This document shows positions 38,952 through 47,218 of a stretch of DNA of 64,000 nt, piece by piece. Every line of letters begins with the position of its first letter. Position 1 is the first letter of the stretch. The notes beneath the pieces are model-generated. The model searched no databases, had not been told where the DNA came from, and saw nothing but the letters and a program-made list of their open reading frames with translations. A program made the position numbers and the translations under genes. Source of the stretch: UBA9676 sp963741615 (GTDB taxonomy: Bacteria > Actinomycetota > Actinomycetes > Streptosporangiales > Streptosporangiaceae); the NCBI GenBank assembly GCA_963741615.1, contig CAVUIU010000027.1, positions 71,074 to 135,073 on the forward strand, read 5' to 3'.

Positions 38952-39377
38952 TCAGGACGCGCCGCAGCGCGGGCACAGGCCGAACAGTTCCACGGTGTGA
39001 TCGACGGCCGTGAACCCGGCCTCGGCGGCCACCTTGGCGGCCCACTGCTCCACGGCCCGGCCCTCGACCTCGACGCTGGCACCGCAGGCCCGGCAGATCA
39101 GGTGATGGTGGTGGGCCTCGCTGCGGCACTGCCGGTACAGGGTCTCCCCGCCGGCCTCGCGGATGGTGTCCACCTGGCCGTCCTCGCTGAGCACCTGCAG
39201 GTGCCGGTAGACGGTGGTGAGGCCGATCCGCTCGCCCCGGCGGCGCAGTTCGGCGTGGATCTGCTGCGCGCTCCAGAAGCCGGGCAGGCTGCCGAGGACC
39301 GTGGCCAGCGCCTCGGCCTGCCGGGTTCCGCGAACCCGCGTGCCCCGGCCCCAGCCGGGTCTGGCCGGCGTGCTCAC
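38952..39377 (-). CDS. zur: Fur family metalloregulator, Zur-type
   Basis: A 141-residue Fur-family repressor. A winged-helix DNA-binding domain (FWSAQQIHAELRRRGERIGL, then TTVYRHLQVLSEDG) is followed by the metal-binding dimerisation domain EAHHHHLICRACGASVEVEG and a second Cys pair, LFGLCPRCG. The CxxC...CxxC structural zinc site and the gene's place at the end of a zinc-type ABC operon favour Zur. GTG 39377 overlaps the permease stop (GTGA). It probably binds the inverted repeat at 42326-42352 and represses the operon when zinc is plentiful. Confidence 0.87.
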   Translation of the reverse strand: MSTPARPGWGRGTRVRGTRQAEALATVLGSLPGFWSAQQIHAELRRRGERIGLTTVYRHLQVLSEDGQVDTIREAGGETLYRQCRSEAHHHHLICRACGASVEVEGRAVEQWAAKVAAEAGFTAVDHTVELFGLCPRCGAS

Positions 39378-40335
39378 ATCCGCACCGTAGCAGTCCCGCT
39401 GGCCCGCATCGCGGCGCCGCGATGCCTGTGCCACGGCGGGGCCAGCCGCCAGCCCAGCCCCCCTCCCGCCGTCGCCGCGCGGGCGGCGATGTAGAGCACG
39501 AAGGCGAGGCCGGTGACGTAGAAGCTGACCGGATAGGGCGTGTAGTACGCCAGCGCCAGCGAGATCCAGGTGATGAGCACGGCCAGGGTGCCCGACACCG
39601 CCAGGGCGGTGGCCAGCTGCGGGTGACCCGCTCGGCGATGGCGCCGGGGGCGACCAGCAGGGCGAAGATCAGCAACACCCCGGACACCTGCACGGCCTCG
39701 CTGACGGCCAGCGCCATGAGCAGCATGAAACCGATCCCGATGGCCCCCACCCGGATGCCGCGGGCCTCGGCGACCTCTTCGTCCAGGGAGGCGAAAAGCA
39801 GCGGCCGGAAACCGGCCGCGAGCAGCGCGAGCACGATCACGCTGGTCAGGATCGTGAGCCAGACCGCGCCGGTGGTGATCCCGAAGATCTGCCCGAACAG
39901 GATGGAATAGGCGTTCTGGGCGTTGCCGGTGTACAGGCTGATGAACAGGTAGCCCAGGCCCAGCGACGCGGCCATGATCAGGCCGATCACCACATCGCGC
40001 CCGCGGAGCCGCTTGCCGAGCAGCCCCATGCCGGCGCTGGCGAACAGGCTGAGCACCCCCACCCCGAGCACGGGGTTGAGGCCGAGCAGCACCGCGCCCG
40101 CGGCACCGGCGAAGCCGATGTGGGAGATCGCGTGGGCCGCGAAACTTGACCCGCGCAGCACCACGAAGTAGCCGATCAGGCCGGCCACGATGGCGGACGC
40201 GGTCCCGGCGGCGAAGGCGTTGCGCATGAAGGCGAAGCTGAGCAGGTCCTGGACGTCGGCGACCAGATTCCAGCTCGGCCCGGGGGTGAAGCCGGAAACC
40301 TGGGAGGAAAGCGTCATCACGCCCGTGGTGATCAT
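39374..40335 (-). pseudogene. znuB: Metal ABC transporter permease (ZnuB-like) with -1 frameshift
   Basis: An integral membrane permease with eight or so helices, about 320 residues if repaired. ATG 40335 overlaps the ATPase stop (ATGA). The first part shows FMRNAFAAGTASAIVAGLIG, HAISHIGFAGAA and LLVAPGAIAERVTR, the ABC-3 family pattern. After this the frame goes wrong; the true continuation QLATALAVSGTLAVLITWIS, then TPYPVSFYVTGLAFVLYI, lies in the -1 frame and ends at 39374, overlapping zur. One base is missing near 39617-39628 (CCAGCTGCGGGTGACC on the plus strand). The coupled stop/start at zur supports the repaired frame and suggests that the gene is functional. Confidence 0.85.
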
Positions 40336-41213
40336 GACTGGGCATCCGGCGGGGAGGCGGGCGAGTGGGGATGAGCCGTCTCCGCCTCGAGGCCGACCAC
40401 GAAGACGCGGCCCCGCGAGTCGGTGAGCACCTCGACCTCGGCCTGGTAGAGACGGGACAGGTTCTCACTGGTGATGACCTCACCCGGCGTGCCGATGCTC
40501 ACGCTCCCCCCGGCGATGTACATGACCCGGTCGGTGACGGACAGCACCGGGTTGATGTCGTGCGTGACCAGGACGACGGCGAAACCCTGGCGGTCGCGCA
40601 GATCCGTGACAAGCTGGCTCACCGCCTGCTGGCTGCGCAGGTCGAGACTGGCCAGCGGCTCGTCGAGCAGCAGCAGCCGCGGCCGGGCGACCAGGGCCTG
40701 GGCGAGCTGCAGCCGCTGCTGTTCGCCACCGGACAGCCGCCCGACGGCCCGGCGCGCGTAACCGGCCGCGCCGACCGCGGCCAGCGCGTCGGCGACCGCT
40801 GCCCGGCGCTGGACGCCGCGGCGGCGGGAGAGCCGCACCCCCCACTGGTGGCCGTCCACGCCGAGCCCCACGATGTCCTCGGCGCTGATGGAAAGGTCCG
40901 GGTCGAGCGCGCGGCGCTGTGGCACATAGCCGATGCCCGGGTTCCCCCGCCGCGGCGGCTCGCCGAAGACGCGCAGGGTGCCGCCGGCCGGCGGCAGCAT
41001 GCCGAGCAGCATGCGCAGCAGCGTGGACTTGCCCGCGCCGTTGGAGCCGAGCACGGTGAGGAACTCCCCGGCGCTGACCTGGAAGTCCGCGCCAGACCAG
41101 ACGGTCCGCCCGCCGTACCCGGCGGCAAGCCCGGCGGCCTGGATCACCCCGCCGGCGGGTCCCGGTGCCGGGCCGGGCACGCTGGGCCCCGCGCGCTGGG
41201 CGGTGCCCATCAT
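40332..41213 (-). CDS. znuC: Metal ABC transporter ATP-binding protein (ZnuC-like)
   Basis: A 293-residue ABC ATPase. Walker A is GSNGAGKSTLLRML, the Q-loop YVPQRRALDPDL, the signature RLSGGEQQRLQLAQAL, Walker B LLLLDEPLASLD, and the H-loop VTHDIN. It energises the ZnuB-like permease to import zinc or manganese. ATG 41213 overlaps the stop of the binding-protein gene (ATGA), and its own stop overlaps the permease start, making a fully coupled operon. A C-terminal extension ends in a His/Pro/Ser-rich stretch (HPHSPASPP). Confidence 0.93.
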   Translation of the reverse strand: MMGTAQRAGPSVPGPAPGPAGGVIQAAGLAAGYGGRTVWSGADFQVSAGEFLTVLGSNGAGKSTLLRMLLGMLPPAGGTLRVFGEPPRRGNPGIGYVPQRRALDPDLSISAEDIVGLGVDGHQWGVRLSRRRGVQRRAAVADALAAVGAAGYARRAVGRLSGGEQQRLQLAQALVARPRLLLLDEPLASLDLRSQQAVSQLVTDLRDRQGFAVVLVTHDINPVLSVTDRVMYIAGGSVSIGTPGEVITSENLSRLYQAEVEVLTDSRGRVFVVGLEAETAHPHSPASPPDAQS

Positions 41214-42142
41214 CGCGGCACCCCGGTCAGCGCCTGCCGGAGCGCGGTCAGCTCGCCGGAGAACCATCGCTGGAAGCTGGTGCCCGGCGGCTGGATCGTC
41301 TCGGTGACGCCGACCACCGGGATGTGGGCGCGCGCGGCGAGTTCCCGGATGCTGGTCGTCAGCGCCGTGGCGGTCTGCTTGTTGTACACCAGCACGTCGG
41401 CCTGCCGCGCCGAAAGCTGCTGCGTGAACCCGGCCACGCTGGCCGCTGGCGGGTCGTTGCCCTCGGACACGGCGTTCATGAACGCGGGCGGGCTGATCAG
41501 CTTGAGCCCGAGATAGCGCGCGAGGTAGACGAAGATGCTCTCGGTCGAGGCCACCGGCTTGCCGCGGTCGGTTCGCCTGATCTGGGCGAGCTCGGCCCGG
41601 ACGGCGGCGAAGGCCGAGTCGGTGGCCCGGCGCCGGGCGGTGAAGTAGGCGCTGTCCCGGGGATCGAGTGCCTTCAGGTCCGCCTCGATGTGGTTCTCTG
41701 CGACGGTGACGTAGCCCGGGTCGTACCACAGGTGAGGGTTGTCCCCCGGATGCTTGCCCAGATAGGCGCCCACGTCGAATACCCGGCGCGCCGGGCTGGG
41801 GCTGGCCGCGATCAGCTTGCTCATCCAGTCGTCGTAACCCACGCCGTTCTGGATCACGTAACCCGCCTCGGCCACGGCGCGGGCGGCCGAGGCGGAGGTC
41901 TCATAGTCGTGCGGATCGGTGTTGGGGTCGGTGACGATGCTGAGTACGCGCACATGCGCCCCGCCCAGCTGGCTCGCCAGGCTTCCCCAGAAGTTCTCCG
42001 CGGCGACGATGTTCACCACGCCGGGCTGCGCCGCGGTGCCCGGCCCGCTGGCACCGCACGCCGTGGCGAGCATCGTCAGTGCCACCGGGCCCGCCGCCGA
42101 GCCCAGCCACCGGCTTCGCCGGGTGAGGCGGGCGGGCCGCAT
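41210..42142 (-). CDS. znuA: Metal ABC transporter substrate-binding lipoprotein (ZnuA-like)
   Basis: A 310-residue cluster A-I metal-binding lipoprotein. The signal GPVALTMLATACGASG supplies the lipidated Cys. Metal-site segments are DPNTDPHDYETSASAARA (His 1), GDNPHLWYDPGYV (His 2) and PVASTESIFVYLARYLGL, where the third ligand is Glu rather than His; a late acidic residue lies in VGVTETIQPP. His-His-Glu is usual in Mn-type proteins such as PsaA, while the regulator suggests zinc, so specificity is open. The start at ATG 42142 is favoured because it gives a proper lipoprotein signal. It leaves about 180 bases of leader to the Zur-like box. Confidence 0.87.
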   Translation of the reverse strand: MRPARLTRRSRWLGSAAGPVALTMLATACGASGPGTAAQPGVVNIVAAENFWGSLASQLGGAHVRVLSIVTDPNTDPHDYETSASAARAVAEAGYVIQNGVGYDDWMSKLIAASPSPARRVFDVGAYLGKHPGDNPHLWYDPGYVTVAENHIEADLKALDPRDSAYFTARRRATDSAFAAVRAELAQIRRTDRGKPVASTESIFVYLARYLGLKLISPPAFMNAVSEGNDPPAASVAGFTQQLSARQADVLVYNKQTATALTTSIRELAARAHIPVVGVTETIQPPGTSFQRWFSGELTALRQALTGVPR

Positions 42143-42325
42143 GACCGGGCACCCCGGCCTGGCCTGGGCGTCACGGCGACAGCGGCCCGGCCTCCAGGCC
42201 CGGCCTGCCCGGCTCGCCTGGCCTGCCCGGTTGGCCCGGTCTGCCTGGCTGGCCCGGCTGGCCGTGCACCGCAGCCTGTCCATGGCTTGTCTCATGTAGC
42301 CCGCTCGGATCCGCTTCCCGTAGGT

Positions 42326-42352
42326 GAAAACGATAGTGGTAATCGTATTCAT
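42326..42352. promoter_or_regulatory. Zur-like box upstream of znuA operon
   Basis: TGAAAACGAT at 42326-42335 and ATCGTATTCA at 42343-42352 form an inverted repeat (9 of 10 matches) around 7 bases. It is A/T-rich in a GC-rich setting and lies between znuA and the divergent yyaL-type gene. The pattern resembles actinobacterial Zur boxes. Zur encoded in the operon is the probable ligand. Confidence 0.7.
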
Positions 42353-42493
42353 TAACCGTGCACCCGGGCAACTCATTCCGGCGGGACGGCGCGTCATCCC
42401 GGCAGGACGGCGGGCGCGCGTGCACCAGCGGTGGCTGAATCGCGCGGCGCCGGGCAGGGTGGGAGGTAACCGACGGCCCACAGGAAGGCTCCG

Positions 42494-44634
42494 ATGAACC
42501 GGCTCAGCGGCGCGACCAGCCCCTATCTGCTCCAGCACGCGGGCAACCCGGTGGATTGGTGGCCGTGGTGCGACGAAGCGTTCGCGCAGGCACGGGCGCG
42601 GGATCTGCCGGTGCTGCTCTCGGTCGGCTATTCGGCCTGCCATTGGTGTCATGTGATGGCGCATGAGTCCTTCGAGGACCCTGACACCGCCACGCTGCTG
42701 AACGAGAGCCTCGTGGCGATCAAGGTTGACCGCGAGGAGCGTCCCGACGTGGACGCGGTCTACATGGCCGCCACCCAGGCGATGACGGGTCAGGGTGGCT
42801 GGCCGATGACCGTCTTCATGACCCCGGACGGCGAACCGTTCTACTGCGGGACCTACTTCCCGCGCGAGTACTTCCAGCGGCTCGTCCTCGCGGTGGCGAA
42901 GGCCTGGCGCGAGGATCGCGACAGCGTCAGCGGGCAGGCCGGGCAGATCGCCGCCACGCTGGCGGAGCGGGGCGCGCCGCTGGGTGGGCAGGCGCGGGCC
43001 GCGGACCTGGCGGCGCTGTGCGACCAGGCGGTGACCACGCTGGCGGCGGACTATGACGCGCAGCGCGGCGGGTTCGGCCAGGCGCCGAAGTTCCCGCCGT
43101 CGATGGTGCTGGAGTTCCTGCTCCGTCACAGCGAGCGTCCCGGCGGCGAGCGGGATGAGGTGGCGCTGGCGGCGAGCGGGATGGGGGAGCCGCTGGCGGC
43201 GAGCGGGATGGGGGCGGCGCGGCTGGCGGCCGGGCGCTGGCGATGGTGACCGGCACGGCGGACGCCATGGCCCGGGGCGGCATGTATGACCAGCTCGGTG
43301 GCGGTTTTGCCCGGTATTCGGTGGACGCCGGCTGGGTGGTGCCGCACTTCGAGAAGATGCTCTACGACAACGCCCTGCTCGCCCGGGTCTACGCACATCT
43401 GTGGCGCCGGACCGGCGACCCGCTGGCCCGGCGGGTGGCCCGCGAGACCTGTGCCTGGATGATCCGGGAACTGCGCACGCCCGAAGGCGGTTTCGCGTCG
43501 GCGCTCGACGCCGACAGCGAGGGGGAGGAGGGCCTCTTCTACACCTGGACCCCGGCCGAGCTCACGGCGGCACTCGGCGATGCGGACGGGCGCTACGCGG
43601 CGGAAGCGTTCGGCGTAACGCCGGCCGGCACCTTCGAGCACGGCCGTTCGGTGCTGCAGTCGCGGGCCGACCCGGCCGAGCCGGACCGTTTCGCGGCTGT
43701 CAAAGCTGCCCTGCTCGCAGCCCGTGGGCAGCGGGTCCGCCCCGGCCGCGACGACAAGGTGGTCGCCTCCTGGAACGGGCTGGCGATCGCCGCACTGGCC
43801 GAGTGCGGGCTGCTGCTCGCCGAGCCCGGATTCACCGCCGCGGCGGGCGACGCGGCCGCGCTGCTCGCCCGGGTGCACGTGCGCGGCCAGCGGCTGGCAC
43901 GGACCTCCCGGGCCGGAGCGGCCGGGTCCAGCGCGGGTGTGCTCGAGGACTACGCGTGTGTGGCCGAGGGGCTGCTGGCCCTGTCCGGGGTGACCGGGCA
44001 GGCGGGTTGGGTGACGCTTGCCGGGCAGCTTCTGGAGACGGTTCTGTCCCGGTTTTCCGGCGCCGGCGGTGCGTTCTATGACACGGCCGACGACGGCGAG
44101 GCGCTGATCTACCGGCCCAGCGATCCGGTCGATGGCCCCACCCCGTCCGGGGCGTTCGCCACGGCGGGTGCGCTGCTGAGCTACGGGGCGCTCGCCGGGT
44201 CGGCCCGGCACCGGGAGGCCGCGCTCGCCGCGCTCGGCGTGCTCGCCCCCATCGCTGCCCGGTACCCGCGGGCCGCCGGCGCGGGCCTGGCGGTGGCCGA
44301 AGCCGTGGTGGCCGGGCCCGTGGAGATCGCGGTGGTCGGCCCGGCCGGTGACCCGCGCACCGCCGCCCTCCACACGACGGCCCTGCTGGCGGCGCCGCCT
44401 GGCGCGGTGATCGCGCTTGGCGACGGCACCCCGGGGGGCGCGGGTGAGGACTCTGGCGCGGACGCGCCGGGGGCGGCGGCCGTGGTTCCGCTGCTGGCGG
44501 GACGGGGCCTGGTGGCCGGCGCCCCGGCCGCTTACGTATGCCGGGATTTCACATGCCGCCTGCCGGTGTGTGATCCTAGGGAACTGCGGGCGGCGCTTTC
44601 TTATCCCGCTCACGCGCGCCGCGCAGATAGTTGA
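42494..44634 (+). pseudogene. DUF255/YyaL-type thioredoxin-domain protein with -1 frameshift
   Basis: A long cytosolic protein (about 713 residues if repaired). The N-terminal DUF255 thioredoxin-like domain opens with NRLSGATSPYLLQHAGNPVD and has the SACHWCHVM motif (CxxC-type), VKVDREERPDVD-like text (KVDREERPDVDAVYM) and GGWPMTVFMTPDG. The (alpha/alpha)6 part has YDQLGGGFARYSVD, PHFEKMLYDNALLARVYAHL and DDKVVASWNGLAIAAL. The first frame ends at 43249; the continuation LAMVTGTADAMARGG is in the next frame, so one base is missing near 43216-43240. Function is not established for the family. ATG 42494 is divergent from znuA. Confidence 0.88.
43165..43214 (+). repeat. 23-bp direct repeat inside yyaL-type gene
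   Basis: Two identical 23-base copies at 43165-43187 and 43192-43214 (each starts GCTGGCGGCGAGCGGG), 4 bases apart, encoding repeated LAASGMG. A related partial copy lies just before (43145-43157). The frameshift of this gene lies directly downstream, so slippage in this tract could contribute. Confidence 0.7.
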
Positions 44635-44661
44635 TCAACGGCGGCGGGTATAGAGGCGGGC

Positions 44662-45957
44662 GTGACAGCTGGGACGGCGAGGCGGGTGTGGCGCGTCACG
44701 CGCACGCCCGGGCGCGCACCGGGTGACCAGGCACCCGTGCGGCGCCGGGTCCCAGGAAGCAGGTTGCTCCGCACCTGCGTGGCCGTCCTGGGCGTGGCCA
44801 CCGCCGTCCCGCTGATCATGGCGGCGGGCTGGCCAGCGGCCAGCCGGGCAGCTGCCGCGGGCGCCGGGAACCCCGCAACGTCGGTGCCGGGGCAGGCGGG
44901 CTCGCCTGCCACTGTCGATCCGGCGGCCGGGGACACCCCGCTCTCGTCGGCGCCGCCGCGCACCCTGCTGCCAGCCGATCTGCTGGTCGTGTCCGCCAAG
45001 CCGCTGCCCATGGCAACCGTTGCGAAGGTCCGGGGGATGCGCGGGGTACGCGCGGCCGAGCAGATCGAGGCCGCCCGGGTGAAGGTGGACGGGGCGTTCG
45101 CCGCCGTGCTCGGGGTGGATCCGTCGGCCTTCCGCCGCTTTGCCGCCAGGCCCACGGCATCGCACACGGCGCTGTGGCGCAGCGTCGCCGGCGGCGCGAT
45201 CGCCGTCTCTTACACCATGGGTCGGCAGGCCAAGCTGCCCGCCGGCAGCCTGGTCCAGGTCGCCGGCCGGAAGGTAGAGACCCTCCGGGTCGGCGGGCTG
45301 GGCACCGTCGGCATCGCGGGAGTCAACGCCGTTGTCTCCGACACCGTGGCGCGCTCGCTCGGGTTCCCGGCAGGCAACGCGATCGTGATCAGTGCCCCGC
45401 GTGCCCGCCTGACGGCGCTGAAGGCCAGGATCAAGGCCGCGCTGCCCCGGTCGGCGGTGGTCGAGTTGCTGGTCGCGCCAGCGACACGTTTCGCAGCCGC
45501 CGGCCCCGGGACAGCCGGCACGGCCGCCACCGGTGGCCTGCTCAGCCCGGCCCAGGTGACGGCCTTTCTCAAGGCCGCGGTGAGCAGGGTGGGCCTGCCC
45601 TATGTATGGGGCGCGGCCGGGCCGGACGCGTTCGACTGCTCGGGGCTGGTGCAGTGGTCGTTCGCACAGGCAGGCGTGCTCATGCCACGGGTAGCCGCGG
45701 ATCAGGCCCGTACTGGGCCGGCCGTGCCCGTGAGCCGGCTCCAGCCCGGTGACCTGCTCTTCTACCACACTGACCCGACGGCCCCCGATTACATCTCGCA
45801 CGTGGCCATCTACCTCGGCAAGGGGCTGATGATCCAGGCACCCGAGCCCGGCATGGATGTGCAGATCGTCCCGGTGGACGTGGGCAGCGGGTTCGCCGGC
45901 GCCGTCAGCGTCGCGCCGGCCGTGGCGGCGGCGGCCGCTGCCAACCCGGTGGGGTAA
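44662..45957 (+). CDS. NlpC/P60 family peptidoglycan hydrolase
   Basis: A 431-residue secreted or membrane-tethered protein. A basic N-terminus and helix (LLRTCVAVLGVATAVPLIMA, residues about 36-55) act as signal anchor. The middle (100-290) has no recognised domain. The C-terminal 120 residues are an NlpC/P60 cysteine peptidase: PYVWGAAGPDAFDCSGLVQW holds the nucleophile Cys, and DYISHVAIYLGKG the catalytic His. These enzymes cut stem-peptide bonds in peptidoglycan. GTG 44662 follows GAGG and is 27 bases after the previous gene. There is no riboswitch-like leader. Confidence 0.92.
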   Translation: MTAGTARRVWRVTRTPGRAPGDQAPVRRRVPGSRLLRTCVAVLGVATAVPLIMAAGWPAASRAAAAGAGNPATSVPGQAGSPATVDPAAGDTPLSSAPPRTLLPADLLVVSAKPLPMATVAKVRGMRGVRAAEQIEAARVKVDGAFAAVLGVDPSAFRRFAARPTASHTALWRSVAGGAIAVSYTMGRQAKLPAGSLVQVAGRKVETLRVGGLGTVGIAGVNAVVSDTVARSLGFPAGNAIVISAPRARLTALKARIKAALPRSAVVELLVAPATRFAAAGPGTAGTAATGGLLSPAQVTAFLKAAVSRVGLPYVWGAAGPDAFDCSGLVQWSFAQAGVLMPRVAADQARTGPAVPVSRLQPGDLLFYHTDPTAPDYISHVAIYLGKGLMIQAPEPGMDVQIVPVDVGSGFAGAVSVAPAVAAAAAANPVG

Positions 45958-46130
45958 CACCTGCCCGGGGCGTCTTGCGCCCCTTTCCTTCCGAGGAGGG
46001 CGTCTGCGCGGGGCCCGCCCGTGCAGCCCGTGCCGACCGCCGCTGCCTTCGGCCTTCGGCCTGCGGCTTTACGCGGCTTGCCGGCCCGGGCTGCACGTAC
46101 GGGCGGTGAGGGAGACCGCGGGCGTGGAAC

Positions 46131-46203
46131 GGGTGTCGGCTCGGGTGCGCGTTCAAAGGGGATGGCCGCGGCAGGGGAGGGGTGTCGGCTCGGGTGCGCG
46201 TTC
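46131..46203 (+). repeat. 24-bp direct repeats upstream of RHH-type gene
   Basis: Two identical 24-base copies at 46131-46154 and 46180-46203 (each starts GGGTGTCGGCTCGGGTGCGC), 25 bases apart, within the 45958-46248 intergenic region. Apart from these and a nearby CTTCGGC-rich patch (46050-46070), I see no gene there. They may be protein-binding sites or a duplication. Confidence 0.65.
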
Positions 46204-46233
46204 GGGGGGGTGATTGCGCGGGGGGCCGTCATG

Positions 46234-46249
46234 TGTAATTATTATTACA
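46234..46249. promoter_or_regulatory. Palindromic operator TGTAATTATTATTACA
   Basis: TGTAAT-TATT-ATTACA, perfect 6-bp arms around 4 bases, ending in the A of the ATG at 46249. An A/T-only island in a GC-rich intergenic region. Probably the binding site of the regulator encoded directly downstream. Confidence 0.6.
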
Positions 46250-46857
46250 TGAGTACTGAGAAGCAGAGTGCGCAGGCTAACTCGCTGGAGCAGATACGCG
46301 GCTGGTTCACCGGCCGGCTGCCCGATGAATGGTTCGTGGGCGCGCCGGAGATCGCGATCGACCGGGAGGAGATCACGGTCATCGGCCACCTGGCCAGCCC
46401 AGGGGCATCGGCCGCTGCCTCCGCGACCGGAGGCGAGGCCGCCCCGGCGGCGGACGATGGCGCCACCGCGGAGGGTGCGGCGGACCGGTCCGAGGCCGAG
46501 GCCGACGCCGCCGCGGCCGGCCGCAGCAGGCGGTTCCGTGAGCAGACCCGTGACGCCCGGATCGAGATCGCCCGGGAGGCGGAGCACACGTTCGGCCGCA
46601 AGGTCTCCTGGGGCGTGATCTGTGACAACCGGAAGGTGATGTTCACCACACTTTCCATTCCGGTGATGACCCGGCTCCGCCAGTCGGAGCGGCGTGTGCT
46701 TGACACGCTCGTGGACGCCGGGGTGGCCCGCAGCCGCAGTGATGCCCTCGCCTGGTGCGTGCGGCTGGTCGGTGAGCACGAGGACTCCTGGCTCTCCGAC
46801 TTGCGGGAGGCGTTGCGCCGTGTGGAGGCGGTTCGCGCGGAGGGGCCGCACGCGTGA
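46249..46857 (+). CDS. Putative DNA-binding (ribbon-helix-helix-like) regulator
   Basis: A 202-residue protein. The N-terminus reads IRGWFTGRLPDEWFVGAPEI and DREEITVIGHL, with an acidic Ala/Glu-rich insert (about residues 50-90). The C-terminal part (MTRLRQSERRVLDTLVDAGV, ARSRSDALAWCVRLVGEH) looks like a CopG/ribbon-helix-helix DNA-binding module. ATG 46249 overlaps a perfect A/T palindrome, so autorepression is likely. I do not recognise the family beyond this. No partner gene lies beside it: pckA follows after 361 bases, and no toxin-like gene is seen. Confidence 0.7.
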   Translation: MSTEKQSAQANSLEQIRGWFTGRLPDEWFVGAPEIAIDREEITVIGHLASPGASAAASATGGEAAPAADDGATAEGAADRSEAEADAAAAGRSRRFREQTRDARIEIAREAEHTFGRKVSWGVICDNRKVMFTTLSIPVMTRLRQSERRVLDTLVDAGVARSRSDALAWCVRLVGEHEDSWLSDLREALRRVEAVRAEGPHA

Positions 46858-47218
46858 CCAGCCATGAATTGCCGCCAGCGGTTTAAACCAAAAGTCTAAA
46901 CCAAAGGCCAGGGAAAGCGCCGCCGGCATCGCCGAGTACCGGCCAAATGTGGGCTTTCCCGTACCTCGCCGGACATGGTTTTCGCCCTTCTCCCAAGGGA
47001 TCTCGCCGTGCTTGCCGGCCTAGGCCGGCCCCGCCCCGGCGACCGCGCGCCGATCATCCGCGCAGGGGCGGGGCATAAGCGCCGGGCCATCCGCAATTGA
47101 CTGGGTCATGCCGGGGTACACTCCCCAGATCCCGCAGCGCAGGGCGCACATGGCTGTGTGCTGCGGAACGCAGTCCCGGGCACGGAGCGTGCAAGGGCGC
47201 GCCCAGGAGGAGGAGCAC
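46858..47218. other. Intergenic region upstream of pckA
   Basis: A 361-base stretch without a convincing gene. It starts with a small A-rich direct repeat (TAAACCAAA at about 46883-46891 and 46898-46906) just after the previous gene. The right part should hold the pckA promoter: TTGACT near 47097-47102 and TACACT near 47117-47122 are visible, but their 14-base spacing is short for a housekeeping promoter. Confidence 0.4.
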
